Shown: in pieces, positions 11,275 to 21,944 of the stretch | Layout: every line of letters begins with the position of its first letter | How positions within the stretch are numbered: the first letter of the stretch is position 1 | Origin: Aradus depressus | Taxonomy: Eukaryota > Arthropoda > Insecta > Hemiptera > Aradidae | Assembly: GCA_963662175.1 (NCBI GenBank) | Contig: OY759215.1 | Span: 21,503,079-21,567,078 of the forward strand | Direction: 5' to 3' | Length of the DNA stretch: 64,000 nt | Notes under the pieces: generated by a model | What the model saw: the letters and a program-made list of their open reading frames with translations, nothing else | The model's database searches: none | Told to the model about the DNA's origin: nothing | Program-made: the position numbers and the translations under genes

Positions 11275-11625
11275 AGAATTTTTTTTCAAAAATGTACCCC
11301 ATATTTCAATTATAGTACAATGAAAGGGAGAAAATAAACGTTATCTTTCCGCAGGCGATTGGTGTTGATTGGAAATATGAATGATAGACCTTTAAAAAAA
11401 TACGTTCCGACATGATATAATGTCGCATTTTATGTTGTAGAGACAGTAGTAGACAGTATATAAACGAGATCATCAATGCAACATAAAATGCGACACTTTA
11501 TATATTATGTCGGAATTAATTTTTTAAATTATTATTCATATCCCAACACCACCATCTGCTGAAAGAAATCGTTTATTTTCTTATTTTCAGTGTACTTTAT
11601 TGAAATATGATGTATATTTTTGGAA
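11275..11625. mobile_element. nested foldback (MITE-like) element, family F1
   Basis: Outer arms (about 11279-11384 and 11530-11623) are diverged reverse complements sharing GAAAATAAACG and the CCATATTTCAATTATAGTAC pattern. Inner arms (11405-11437 and 11479-11514) share TGTCGCATTTTATGTTG. A related copy of the inner stem and right arm is at 60190-60420. No open reading frame; probably a non-autonomous DNA element. Confidence 0.7.
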
Positions 11626-11700
11626 AAATTGTTTTTATATTATTATTTTTTTTTATTTTCTTTTATTTCACAGCCGTTGATTAATATATATATAAGGTTA

Positions 11701-11905
11701 GTTTTTTTTTTTTTTTTTGGCTTCATGTACGATGCATATTAGCCATGACACTGTGTTATCTAGTTATTTACGACATCCATGGCCCCGGGAGAGAGTTCTA
11801 TCTCAACTAAACTCACCCCCGGACGGGATTCGAACCCGCAAACCATGGTGAGACCACGCGCCCAAGGCCCTACACTCTAGCCCGCACAGCCACCATGGCC
11901 CGCAG
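11701..11905 (-). mobile_element. second tRNA-like SINE family, copy 2
   Basis: On the minus strand it starts near CGGGCCATGGTGGCTGTGCG, has the GGTTCGAATCCCGTCCGGGG B-box-like block, and ends CATCGTACATGAAGCC plus an A run (the T run at 11702-11718 on the plus strand). This poly(A)-type tail contrasts with the (CCTAA)n tail of the major SINE, implying a different LINE partner. Confidence 0.8.
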
Positions 11906-11944
11906 AAAATTTTTTGAATCATATATGTTGGTAACAATTTCATT

Positions 11945-12040
11945 TTAGGTTAGTTATTATGATTCATTACGGTCATATCGTTAACTGCTAGGGCCCTCTT
12001 TCGTCGCTTTGGTGGACATGAGCCCGACTCATGGGAGACA
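11945..12040 (-). mobile_element. major SINE, tail fragment
   Basis: It starts with the GTTAGTTATTATGA tail and keeps the CTCTTTCGTCGCTTTGGTGG and ATGAGCCCGACTC blocks, then is truncated. It is followed within 120 bp by a second, longer copy in the same orientation. Confidence 0.75.
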
Positions 12041-12156
12041 AAATAGACCGTGTTATTTAAAAATGTTGACATTACAACTACCTTCGGATCAATCAAAATT
12101 GAGTATTTATACTGTATATACATAACTTGTATTTATTATTATAAATACATAATATT

Positions 12157-12468
12157 GTTAGTTATTATGACTCATATGGTCGTATCGCCTGCTACCAGAG
12201 CGCTCTTTCGACGCTTTGCTGTACATGAGGCTCCCCAACCAAAGTATGGGAGTTTTGAAGTTTTATTCATCTAGGGGCGAGGGTTCTTAAACGAACACCT
12301 GACCATCGCACAGGCTCGGTACCATCGCTTAACGTCCCATCCAAAGGACGCCATGCTCAAGGTTTTTTTTACTTTCCAGATAAAAAAACTAAAGGCTTCG
12401 GCCTAATTTTGAACCTACGATCTTGAGTTCACGCAACCACGCTACCTCAAAGCTACCGGCGCCCTATA
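12157..12468 (-). mobile_element. major tRNA-derived SINE, diverged copy
   Basis: Nearly complete reverse copy from the GTTAGTTATTATGACTC tail to the AGCTACCGGCGCCC head. The B box is degenerate (TTTTGAACCTACG). An older subfamily than the (CCTAA)-tailed copies. Confidence 0.85.
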
Positions 12469-13176
12469 GCGTGTTGGTTTGACAAACATTTCATACGCAA
12501 CATTTTTTTGAATTAAACTATTGTTTTCCTAAAACTAACCGATTTATCGTATAAATCAAGCAAACGTGTGAAAAGAATGACATGAAATACGACTTGCAAC
12601 GAATAGATGGTGAACAGCTCGACTGATATTGCTAAACTTTGATATAATGCATTGTCACCTGAATGCAGCATATGTACCAAGTTTCACCCTTCTATCGCTA
12701 TTACAAGTGACTGAAAGAGCGATCACAAAACCAAATTAATATAGGGTATATAAAAATACGTATATAAATAGTTGACGTAATGTCATCACATAGTTTCTGG
12801 GTGCTAAACATGTCCTTGAAGACCCATTACAGGATCTAAAAAGATTGGTCCACATCCGGAGCTGTTTTACAGAACACATGCGAGTTGGTTACTTTTCAAA
12901 TTATAATTTTATGTTGTGTCTGAAACGCAGCACGAATATAAAGAGTTATATTGCCTGCATTAAATGACCAATAAAATAATAAACAAATTAGGTTAGAGCC
13001 AGAGGCGGAACAAGTGGGCCAAGCGGCAAGGAGCATATTTCAGCCCCTCATTTAGCGGTTGTGGTAATGGTACAATACGAGTACACTGGACCGGAGTTGT
13101 TGGACGTTCCCGTTCAACAACCACCAAGGGAACTTTGACCAGTTTCAGGACAAAAGTAGGTGATAGTAGTACTTAC

Positions 13177-13314
13177 GTGAGTCCTGTTCTGGTGTCAACG
13201 AGGAGTCTGGCGCAGTCCAAACAGCCCCTAGCGGCGGCATAGTGAAGGGCCAGAGCGCCGCTAGGGCTAGACTCCATCGAGGGCATCTCAGAGCACCGTC
13301 CTGCCCTCCCTTCC
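13177..13314 (-). CDS. f: forked/espin ankyrin exon (upstream of the two in the window)
   Basis: This minus-strand exon encodes an ankyrin repeat with visible text SGALALHYAAARGCLDCARL. It matches the espin repeat that directly precedes the one encoded at 2786-2969. The donor is CTCAC|GTAAGT, with GT at 13175-13176. The chosen acceptor follows a TGTCTGTCTGTTTAG tract, with AG at 13315-13316. With that acceptor the exon is 138 nt and ends two bases into a codon. The downstream exon supplies the missing base, giving a Thr codon and then [11 protein letters not shown]. The first 15 or so residues (Glu/Gly/Arg-rich, then MPSMESSP) are not ankyrin-like, so the true acceptor could lie further in, or this could be an isoform-specific start. 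The protein would be cytoplasmic and actin-associated. A 70-76 bp minisatellite sits about 100 bp upstream in the gene. Confidence 0.8.
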
Positions 13315-13410
13315 CTAAACAGACAGACACATAGAGTTAGCAGTGGAGCAAGTGTGTTGGGTCAAAAGGGACTCAATGAAATAGTGCAGCTATTTATATA
13401 ATATATATAT

Positions 13411-13830
13411 ATAAGTCAGGTATCAGCAAAAATGTCTACCTATCGTAAAGAACGCATAAGAAATAGTGCAGCTTACTAGGACATAATAGGTATCAGCAAA
13501 ACGTTCTCTATCCTATGGTATAGAACTCGTAAGAACTAGTGCAGCTTACTAGGAAATATTATTAGATATCAACAAAACGTTCTCTATCTTATGGTATAGA
13601 ACTCGTAAGAACTAGTGCAGCTTACTAGGAAATATTATTAGATATCAACAAAACGTTCTCTATCCTATGGTATAGAACTCGTAAGAACAAATGCAGCTTA
13701 CTAGGAAATATTATTAGATATCAACAAAACGTTCTCTATCCTATGATATAGAACTCGTAAGAACTAGTGCAGCTTCCTAGTAAGTTAGGTATCAGCAAAA
13801 AATTCTCTATTCTACAGTATAAAGCGTGGC
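13411..13830. repeat. minisatellite, 70-76 bp units
   Basis: TATCARCAAAA recurs at 13421, 13491, 13567, 13643, 13719 and 13790, giving spacings of 70, 76, 76, 76 and 71. Each unit contains CGTTCTCTATCCTATGG and GAACTAGTGCAGCTTACTAG. Central units are almost identical and the outer ones diverge. It lies about 100 bp 5' (in gene sense) of the ankyrin exon ending at 13314. Confidence 0.95.
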
Positions 13831-14975
13831 CTGTCACAATTTCAAATGAGGTAATTAAGAACTTTAAGTACAATTTTTTGTCAGAAATTTCATAGGGAAC
13901 TTTTTTTTGTAATATCCAATTTTTCTATAGAACTAACCGTTTTCGTATAATAATAATCATTATTGACGGGACTGAGCCAAATTTAAATTTGTTAAGTATA
14001 CTTATTTAAATAAATGTACAAAAGAAAAAAAAAAATAAATACGGATATATTTACTTTACCTCTGCGTGGAAGAATAACAATAATTAAGTTTAAATATTCA
14101 ACATAGATTTGTAAATTTGATACAATTATAATTCAAACAAACCTCTAAAAAAAAATGAAATGATGTACGACATGCAACGGATAGACTGCTCAACTCCATT
14201 GTTTCTCCATGATATAGAATCGTAGCCTGCTTCAAACCCTATTTCATAGGAGGTTATTATGAACTTTAAAAGGTTAAAATGTTTACTTCGTTCGTAACGA
14301 CAAAGGCTTGGACTCAGATCATGTTCAGAGAATACATATTTTGGAACCCTTGGAAAACAACACCAAACCCGCAGAGTAAAAGTCTAGTGAATACAACTTA
14401 GAAAAATACTGTTATTGACTATAATGTTTTACAATCAGTAAATCACCATAAGTAAGTGTGATGTCGGTGATAAAAAATAACAAAATGAATGATAACATTA
14501 ACGATTAGGCCCTCATGTGAAATTCTTCTCCCTTCTGTTGCCTTTTAAAAATAATTGAATTCGAACTTTGGACATGAAAAGTTACAAAAGACATTCACCG
14601 TTTTTAACGTAAAGTACTGACCACTTTCAAAAGCCCTCTGAAATTGTAACAAGGTGAGAGATAATTTTTTGCATTAATGTTAAAAAAAAATGTGCATGCT
14701 GATAATAGACAGAATTACATCTTATATAAGTTATTTCACTTAAAATGGCAACAAGTTGCAAGGGAGTGGTCAGCTTTCTCCTACCTGGCCATGTAGCATT
14801 TTGCACAATTACTTTAATCACTGTCACAAGTTTGAACATTAATAAGCGTCATGTACCAAGATAAGGAACACATTTTTATAATTGTCTGAATACATTTCTG
14901 CAATCATGTGTCGATATAGTGGAAAGCTAATGAAAGAAAAACTGCTTTATCTAATTCTACAAAAAAAAAAAATTG

Positions 14976-15590
14976 TCGATGAATCGCCGGCAATGTACTT
15001 CCCCAGAACGAATTAATCAAGTAATTTTTCACTCCTCCAAAACCAGTCGACAGTTCGGGATAATATTCAACAGTTGACTCCTAAATCCTCATACTAAATT
15101 TTATGTCGATAAATTCGTTACATCGGCAGTTATTAGGATTTTCGAATTGAACCCCCCTTCCTTCAGCCGATATCGCTGAAATTTGACAGGTAATGTCCTC
15201 ATTGGATTTTGACTTCAAATATGAAATTTCATGTCGATACATTCATTACATCGGCAGTTATTTGGGTTTATGAGTTGAGCCCCCTCTGTTACCCTTTTCC
15301 TTCTGCCGATTCCGCTGAATGATGTGTCTTCTTATAGGGTTTTGAATTCATGTAAGAAATTTTGTGTCGATACATTTATTACAAGGACAGTTATTAGAGT
15401 TTTTGAGTTGAGCCTCTCCCCTAATCCCCCGAACCCCCCCCCCCCCCCCCCACCTCCATTTGGTCGATTAGACTGAAAATCGATAGGTTTTGTCCTTATG
15501 GGGTTTTGGACACATATAAAATTTCGTGTTGACACATTTATTCTATCGGAAGTTATCGTGTTCACAGACAGACAGATTTTTTTTCATGTT
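14976..15590 (-). mobile_element. TTCCCC-family element, reverse copy
   Basis: It begins on the plus strand with GTACTTCCCCAGAACGAATT (the family 3' end). It then shows three internal units marked by TCGATAMATTCRTTACATCGGCAGTTATT and separated by C-rich tracts; the longest (about 15433-15451) is a pure C run. It ends near the TGTTCACAGACAGACAG block; the 5' terminal hairpin is missing. Confidence 0.85.
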
Positions 15591-15829
15591 TGGACTTCTT
15601 AGCAGCAGTGACAGTTACAGTTAGTTACAAATGAGAGTAACGCAATGACTAGGGTGTGTCACCAAAGGGTGATTTCTCCCTTCTTGACATTTTAACATTG
15701 CCTAATGGATAATTCTCTCTATCTTAGAACATTTGCTTATATTTATTTTTTATACAGTTATAATTATCTATTTGTACAAAAAAAACTTACATTCTCAAAA
15801 AAAAAAATGCATTTTGTTTATCGTTATTG

Positions 15830-16125
15830 CGTATTGTGAATTAACGTTCAACTTATAGGTATTGTGTCTGTTGGATTGTGTATTCTTATGCTCAGTGTGT
15901 GCATGCTAACTTTTAAGCATTGGGTGTCTTAAGTGTGCGTATCATGATTCACAATGGACTCCGGAAGATTCAGGATACATGTAATGGATTATTGATCTCT
16001 ATTGTTATTATGTATTCTGAAGTAACGTTCAACATTAAAAGTATTGTGTCTGTTGGATTGCGTATTCTTATGCTCAGTGTGTGCATAGTAACTCTGGAGC
16101 ATTGGGTATCTTATGTGTGCGTTAT
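15830..16125. repeat. tandem direct duplication, about 177-bp spacing
   Basis: Two copies share TATTGTGTCTGTTGGATTG, GTATTCTTATGCTCAGTGTG, GCATTGGGT and GTCTTAAGTGTGCG-like text. The first is at about 15835-15945 and the second at about 16010-16125. The roughly 95 percent identical core suggests a fairly recent duplication. Confidence 0.8.
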
Positions 16126-16396
16126 TTATGTAATATCACAAATACAACAGAAATGTTATCATTATGTGGTAAGTATTATTAATTACTTACTCTTTTGTTT
16201 CAGCGATTTCGGTGCCTATGCACATTCCTTGGTTTGTTATTTGCATTGAGATCAACACATTTTCTGATATATGACAGACTTACGTGAGTTTCCAATTGAT
16301 CAAATCATAGGGAAGATAGGCATACATAGATCCAATACTGGCGTCAGGAACAGAGTCGCATGTCCATGGGATGGGCTTACAACAACACATCACTTG

Positions 16397-16661
16397 TCAC
16401 CAACCCGGAGTGTGGGGACCAGTCATGACAAACAGGGGACTTGGGGTAGGACTGATAAGATAGATACATGATGCTGGAGCTGGAGGAGTGAAAGCAGGCC
16501 TGGAAGAGGGGCTAGCACAGTCAGTGGAGCGAGTTTGGGGGCTTTCTCTGGACACTACTAGCAGAGGCAGAGGGCCGTGTCGGGATATAGGAGCTTCTAG
16601 TCGCTGGTTGTCTAGGGTAGGCTTGCGGAGAGCAGGCTCTGGTCCAGTGACTACTAACGTT
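16397..16661 (-). other. candidate minus-strand exon, Pro/Ser-rich, unrecognised
   Basis: A good acceptor (TCTCTTTTATTTAG, AG at 16662-16663) opens a frame of about 87 codons to a stop at 16397. The text is Pro/Ser/Arg-rich (for example GPEPALRKPTLDNQRLEAPI). GC is well above the flanks and no repeat family covers it. A donor in this frame is not obvious, so it may be a terminal exon or not an exon. It lies upstream of the forked ankyrin exons in gene sense. Confidence 0.3.
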
Positions 16662-16778
16662 CTAAATAAAAGAGACAATCGGAGTACACACATGGCAATC
16701 CAGGCTATATCCGAACTATCACGAGGGTCACTTTATAGCATTTTTTATATGCAGCTCCTGAACGTTGCATAGTAGGCA

Positions 16779-17183
16779 AGATAAGCATAAATCTCAACGC
16801 AAGGTGTTTCGCGAGAGGTAGTATAATTAATAAAGAACTGGTCACCATCCTGCGAACTCAAGTACACCTTATTAATAAATTACTCGAATATCCATGGAGG
16901 AAAAAAAAAATTACAATTTTAGCCGAATTTATTTGGTCCTTTCTCAAAATGAAATACAATGAAAAAATAATAATAATAATTGTTTGTAGAGCCAAAATGT
17001 GTTATGGGAGTCTAGACCACAGTCGGTGTTGTGCGGTAGGCTGTCCAATGTTGTGGACGGCTCCAGGGCTGAGAGGCAGATTCTGGAGGAACGTCTCAGT
17101 TAGAGTTCGCAGGATGATGACCAGTTCTTTATTAATTATACTACCTCTCGCGAAACACCTTGCGTTAAGATTTATGCTTATCT
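16779..17183. repeat. inverted repeat, 81-82 bp arms, 242-bp spacer
   Basis: Arms at 16779-16860 and 17103-17183 are reverse complements with only two or three differences, sharing CAAGGTGTTTCGCGAGAGG and AATTAATAAAGAACTGGTCA. The spacer includes a GC-rich part around 17000-17100. The class is unknown; it could be a foldback transposon or a local inverted duplication. Confidence 0.8.
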
Positions 17184-17543
17184 TGAAATGTTTATAGTTT
17201 TCGTTTTGCTGTTTAGCTTGCACTGAACCAAATTGAGCAAGCATATGTTAATAATGGGCGTAATGGTGATGTATACGCAATTTTAATGAAATTTGGGCGG
17301 AATGATCTGTTGCGGTCCTTCTGAATGCTCCTTTCTCTCAAGAAAGATGACACCAGGTTCTGAAGATACTTCAGTGATCATGTCAACATCAGCTTGTACA
17401 ACAATCCCTCATGTCAGATGGAGTTGAATGCAGCTGCCACATCTAGCGATGACTCATCTATAATCTGATGGAATACATTTCTGCGATCTGTGTCGATATT
17501 GTGGAAAGCTAATAAAGTCATTAAAAATAAAGAAGTTGCTTAC

Positions 17544-17868
17544 TAGTTAGTTAATTGTTATGACTCATGCCCGGGCTTTTAACTACAATGTCATATTGCC
17601 TACTACCAGATGGTGGACATTAGCTCGACTTTACTATGAGAGTTCTAAAATTTGTCTACCATCAATTTTTATTCACCTTGGGTAGGGGTCTTTAACGAGT
17701 ACCTGACATAGTACAGGCTCGGGACCATCGCTTAACGTCCCATCCAAAGAACGGATCAAGGTTTTTTCACCTCCCAGATAAATAACCTAAGGGTCTCGTC
17801 CGTGTTTCGAACCCGCAATCTTAAGCTCAGTAAGCAAGAGCGCATACCACTGAGCTACCGGTGCCCTC
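17544..17868 (-). mobile_element. major tRNA-derived SINE, near full length
   Basis: Reverse copy from the TAGTTAGTTAATTGTTATGACTC tail to GAGCTACCGGTGCCC. The B box GTTTCGAACCCGC is intact. It contains a small deletion in the CTACCAGAGCGCTC block. Confidence 0.9.
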
Positions 17869-18924
17869 TTTTATTTACTATAATCTGAAAAAAGGAGGTT
17901 CGAGACAATCTTGCACTTATAAGGATTTCGAGTTGTCCCAAAATGCCCGAACTTTCGACTGGAAAAACTGCCCTTAGCTATCTGCGATATTTGTTCCTTT
18001 AGGGTCTTTCTTTACCGCAGATTTTTAGTAACTCCAAATAAAAAATTAGCAAAAAACAAGTTCTTCAATAGTTTGTACACTTTTATTAGTGTATAGCAGT
18101 AGTAAACAGGTTGATATACTTAGATACTTGATGTATATCTCAAAGGATGCGATGGGGCTTATGTGAACTCCAGTTTTCTCTAGATAATGAGCGGACACAT
18201 CCTTGATACAGATAAAGGACAGTAGCACAAATCGACCAAGATGTCTTCCAATGCTCTCATCTCACTTTGAACCAACAACCCAACTAAACTGACAACTTTC
18301 TCCCATACCCACTAATAGAACACATACAGTCAGTCTTAGTAGTGTTAAAATCTTCAAAGTGATCGCTATAATCTGCATTTTTACATCTTCAGTTATAAGC
18401 ACTAGGGTATAAGTTTTCACTATGTTTCAATCCCAAAATACAAAAAAATCATTGACGGTCAACCGCACTTCCCCCACTCGAGTTATGTTTATAAATAAAA
18501 CTGTAATGGGAGGGCGTCAATTGAGTACTTTTGTAAGCTAGTAGCGAAAGACGCGAGAGGGAGAGCGAAGTGGCGGTGGAAGAGGAGGGGATTTTGCGTG
18601 CCATCAAATGAATTATTTTGCCAACCCCACTTTTTCCGTCCAAAATCAGAGTTAGGTTGCCAATTGGCCAAGGTTGGAAGGGAGAAAGCAACAGAACAAT
18701 TTTATTTTCCTTAGAGTAAATTTTTCGACACAATGTATTTTAAGTACCCCTAAATTATAAAAATTTTAAGGACGCAGCTTCCCTTTTCTTCGTTCTGTAT
18801 TTACAAAACGCTGGGGTTCCGCTGAGTCCTGCCCGTCTTTTGATATACCTACACAAATTACATCCCCACAAATCCTTTCGGGGGGGGGGGGGGGAGGGGA
18901 GGAGGAGTTGCCGACCTCTAGAGG

Positions 18925-19160
18925 TGTAGAGGCCGCAACACCCGTTCGCCGAGTCGTCGGCGAAGAAGATCTATCCTGTTTGTTTATACAATAAAAATCT
19001 GTTGCTGTTGTCGGCCGAGAGCGACGCTCGGCGGTCCCCCCCAGCCCATCTTAATTTCGTTAACGGCGCGCCGAGAGAGCTCGGGATAAAGATGGCGCAG
19101 GAGGCAACCACCGGCGTCCCTAGCCTGGCGGTCTGCCTCGCGCCGGGTTAGAGTGCTTTC
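18925..19160. promoter_or_regulatory. CpG-rich block, candidate promoter/first exon
   Basis: This is the most CpG-dense stretch in the window, with GGCGCGCCGAGAGAGCTCGG and two short GC hairpins (CGCCGA-GTCG-TCGGCG at 18947-18962; CCGAG/CTCGG at about 19015-19030). It matches no repeat copied elsewhere here. It lies 5.6 kb upstream, in gene sense, of the first visible forked exon, so it could be a promoter or 5' UTR for that gene. A short ATG frame on the plus strand (AAGATGGCGCAGGAGGCAAC, 19 codons) is an alternative. The strand of transcription cannot be told. Confidence 0.35.
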
Positions 19161-20302
19161 TTTCTTCTTCGTCAGGAGGCAACAAATCGGCTGAACACTT
19201 GACTATCCGCGCTTCCAGGGCTAGGCTTAAGGGCTCATCAAAATCGACTCCTAAGGACATATTGCTTGTATAATACTACGAAGTAACAGCCAAGACCAAG
19301 TCTAAGGGGGGAGGGGGGAAGACTTCCGCTAGTTCTGGGGCCGAAATATTGATTTGAAATTGCTAGCCCTTGCGGAAGCACTACCCAGATTAACAGGATG
19401 TTATTGTCAAATATGGGATTTGAACCCTTGACTTCCTGGATGGTCCTTCCACCCGTTCTCCCAGATCTCCTATTAATGATTTGTTAAACTTTCGACTATT
19501 CTAAACATCCCTCTGACTTTGCCTCGGTCCTGTAACGAATGCCATACGTTTCGTTCCCCTCTCTTCCCACAGAATATCACTCGGCTAAATTGCATTTCCC
19601 TGCAATCTTCTAACGAATATACATTTTCTTTTAGAAAGTTTTCGTCGCATAATCTAAAAGTCAGATCACTTTTTTTTTTCTGTTTTGTTTTTTAAACATG
19701 AGTGTTGAGTGTGGCGTGGATTCACACGGTAATCACTCATCTTGAAGCGTCTTCACTTAATCAAACACTGTGTAAGAAAGATGCATCTCAGCTACAAAAC
19801 ACTCCTGGTCGATGTAATGGACTTCAGGGTGGTCCTTAGGAATTGACTGCATTTTTGTAGCCAGGACCTCCCCAATTTTGTTCTATTTCATGAATTCACG
19901 ATTGTTGGACAGGGGCTCAAAGTTTTACAAAAACAAAAATCGTAGTGATACTCAATATATTTGGCAGAGATATTGTGAAACACTCAGTAAAAAATAAAGA
20001 AAAACAAATATTTTTTAAAAAATATTGTCTATTTCACAAAATATATATAATATGGGAGTACTTTCGGTATTGCTACCATCTTCAGTCACGATTTAACAAA
20101 TACTAAATGGAAGTTCAACCAGTTTACAATCCAAACCGTACCCTTCCTTCAGCCCCCACAGGGTTGTTCTCTGTCTCTCCTGCACAGCTAAGTCTTAAAA
20201 TATGGAAACACTAAAAACATTTTTGAAATGGATATCTTAATAATAAAAGAAAAATGTTGAAATAGTATGTCCTGATTAAAATACAAATATATATTCATAT
20301 AA
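19161..20302. other. mixed unique DNA, no recognised gene
   Basis: No SINE, TTCCCC or transposase text was found. A short CTGAAGA-stem-GAAA motif on the minus strand at 20062-20085 is described separately. Confidence 0.45.
20062..20085 (-). other. hammerhead-core-like hairpin motif
   Basis: The minus strand reads CTGAAGA, U, a 4-bp GGTA/TACC stem closed by a GCAA tetraloop, then GAAA. Its layout matches 32585-32608 although the stem bases differ. It resembles the catalytic core of a hammerhead ribozyme with one extra U. Stems I and III and a cleavage triplet were not established. Confidence 0.3.
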
Positions 20303-20628
20303 GAGGGCGCCGGTAGCTCAGTGGTATGCGTGCTTGTCTTCTGAGCTCAAGATCGTGGGTTCGAAACCCGACCGAGGCTCTTAGTTTATTTTATCTGGGA
20401 GGTAAAATAAACTTGAGCACGCCGTCCTTCGGATGGGACGTTAAGCGATGGTCCCGAGTTTGTACGATGTCAGGTACTCGTTAAAGACCCCTGCCTCAGG
20501 TGAATAAAAATTTAGGACTCCCTGAGTGGAGTAGGTCTCATGTCCAACAGAGTGACGAAAGAGCGCTCTGGTAGTAGGCGATATGACCTCGTAGTTAAAG
20601 CCCGGGCATGAGTCATAAAACCTAACCT
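20303..20628 (+). mobile_element. young full-length tRNA-derived SINE
   Basis: The A box TAGCTCAGTGG and B box GGTTCGAAACCC are both intact, and the tail is AAAACCTAACC. It lacks one copy of the GGGTAGGCAAAATTT segment seen in 8140-8486. Imperfect flanking repeats (TATATTCATATA and TATATGCATATA) may be the target duplication. Confidence 0.93.
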
Positions 20629-20861
20629 ATATGCATATATGAAATAATAAATCAAAGATGTCAATAATAACTATATGAAAAAAATATGGACTGGAGGATT
20701 ATATTATCGGCGATAAAAGGGGTGAATATTTGAGATTGGTCTGATCGTTCATACAATTTCCTTTTTGTAGTGCTCTGTTTATTTCCAGTTGTTCCAGTGA
20801 GTTTAAAATGTACCTTTGTCACAAAAATGAAGATATTGTATTGTATTTATATCGAAATGGT

Positions 20862-21030
20862 CGTTAGTTGATTAATTCGTTCTGGGGAAGTACATTTCCG
20901 GCGATTCACCGACGACTTTTTTATTAATTTAAGAATCAAGAGATCGAAAAACATGAAATTCCGTTCAAAACTCTACATCGAATTTCTGACTGATTAGATA
21001 TAACTTCCCCAGTACTTTGTGGGTAATAAT
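20862..21030. mobile_element. TTCCCC-family composite: 3' end joined to reversed 5' end
   Basis: 20862-20925 is the forward 3' end (GATTAATTCGTTCTGGGGAA, then GCGATTCACCGACGA). 20932-21030 is the reverse 5' end (AACATGAAATTCCG, ATAACTTCCCCAGTAC). Joining the two termini tail to tail leaves only the ends, like a solo or internally deleted foldback form. Confidence 0.75.
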
Positions 21031-21774
21031 ATTGTTATATTATACTATCCTTGAATTGAATTAGGGCTCTACTGGTTATGTGAAGACAGCACCCATGCGC
21101 AAATGAGCTGGGGATGCACACTACTGGAGGTGTGCTGAAGACATGTCCTGACTCTCCCAGGAGCCACACAATGGTAGATCAGCCAACAAGAGTTCCCACC
21201 CGTTCCTCCCTTGAAAGACATCCTATAATCCGTTACTCACACTATCCTATACCCTCTTATTCTTTTTATATATCTTTCAAAGAGACTCTATTCATCAATT
21301 TAACATATTTGAAAGCTTAAAAATTCTCTGCCAAAATATATACATAACTGTACATATTTCAGTTTGTAGATAGATGGATAAACTTTTAATGTACTAAAAA
21401 AAATAGAATAAATAAAAGACGACCAGAACCGGTTTTCAACGTAACAGCGTCATCATAAGTGGTACATTCGACCCACACAGCGTAGCGGTTAAAGGACAAC
21501 GTCTTTTATTTCAATGAGAAATCTCGTCCCACAACATCTTACTATCACATAATATGTGAAGTACATCTCAGTAAATTGCTGAATTTGTGTATTTATATTT
21601 TGTTGTTTTTATTCTTATTTTGTTTTTTACGAGTATACCTATACTAGTTTTATTTTATTTACTTTTCTCATCAGCTTAAGTGTTTATTATGTGCCACAAT
21701 AAGTGCATAAATAAAGTCAAATTTGTTTTGCTTTTATAACTTACCTATATCATAATTTTACTGTGACTGAATTT

Positions 21775-21829
21775 ATTGCCATAAAGCTTCTATTATTTAT
21801 AGTATAAAGAATAGAAGCTTTATGGCAAT
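21775..21829. repeat. perfect 20-bp hairpin, 15-nt loop
   Basis: Arms ATTGCCATAAAGCTTCTATT (21775-21794) and its exact reverse complement (21810-21829) flank the loop 21795-21809. It could be a MITE core or a small-RNA precursor-like hairpin. No second copy was noticed in the window. Confidence 0.85.
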
Positions 21830-21944
21830 GAATGGGATTCATTACAAAATGCATATTATTATAGTTATATTCTTACATTCCATAAAGAATAATTAAAATT
21901 AGTAAATAAAGTATTAAATATAAAATAAAATATATTCGTATATA

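Larger units (their letters stand above)
2970..13176 (-). other. large intron of the forked/espin gene
   Basis: This interval separates the two phase-matched ankyrin exons and is bounded by GTAAGT on the 5' side and TTTATAG on the 3' side. It is about 10.2 kb and packed with mobile elements: SINEs at 3541, 4071, 8140, 9747, 11701, 11945 and 12157, a deleted mariner at 4466, TTCCCC-family pieces and a foldback element at 11275. Three coding-like patches inside it (5471-5925, 9198-9434, 11031-11246) are listed separately. The direct phase match between the flanking exons suggests none of them is a constitutive forked exon. Confidence 0.65.

Noticed and set aside
13411..13830. Regular repeats with about 76-bp spacing, considered as a CRISPR array.
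   Set aside because: The whole unit repeats with no variable spacers, in an animal-like intron; it is a minisatellite.
14886..14936. Short match to 17463-17513 (GAATACATTTCTGC...GTCGATATNGTGGAAAGCTAAT).
   Set aside because: A real similarity of about 50 bp but too short to define an element; noted only.
18489..18671. Minus-strand frame with DGKSGVGK, like a P-loop.
   Set aside because: The required final Thr/Ser is replaced by Ile, no other nucleotide-binding motif follows and the frame shows no family similarity.
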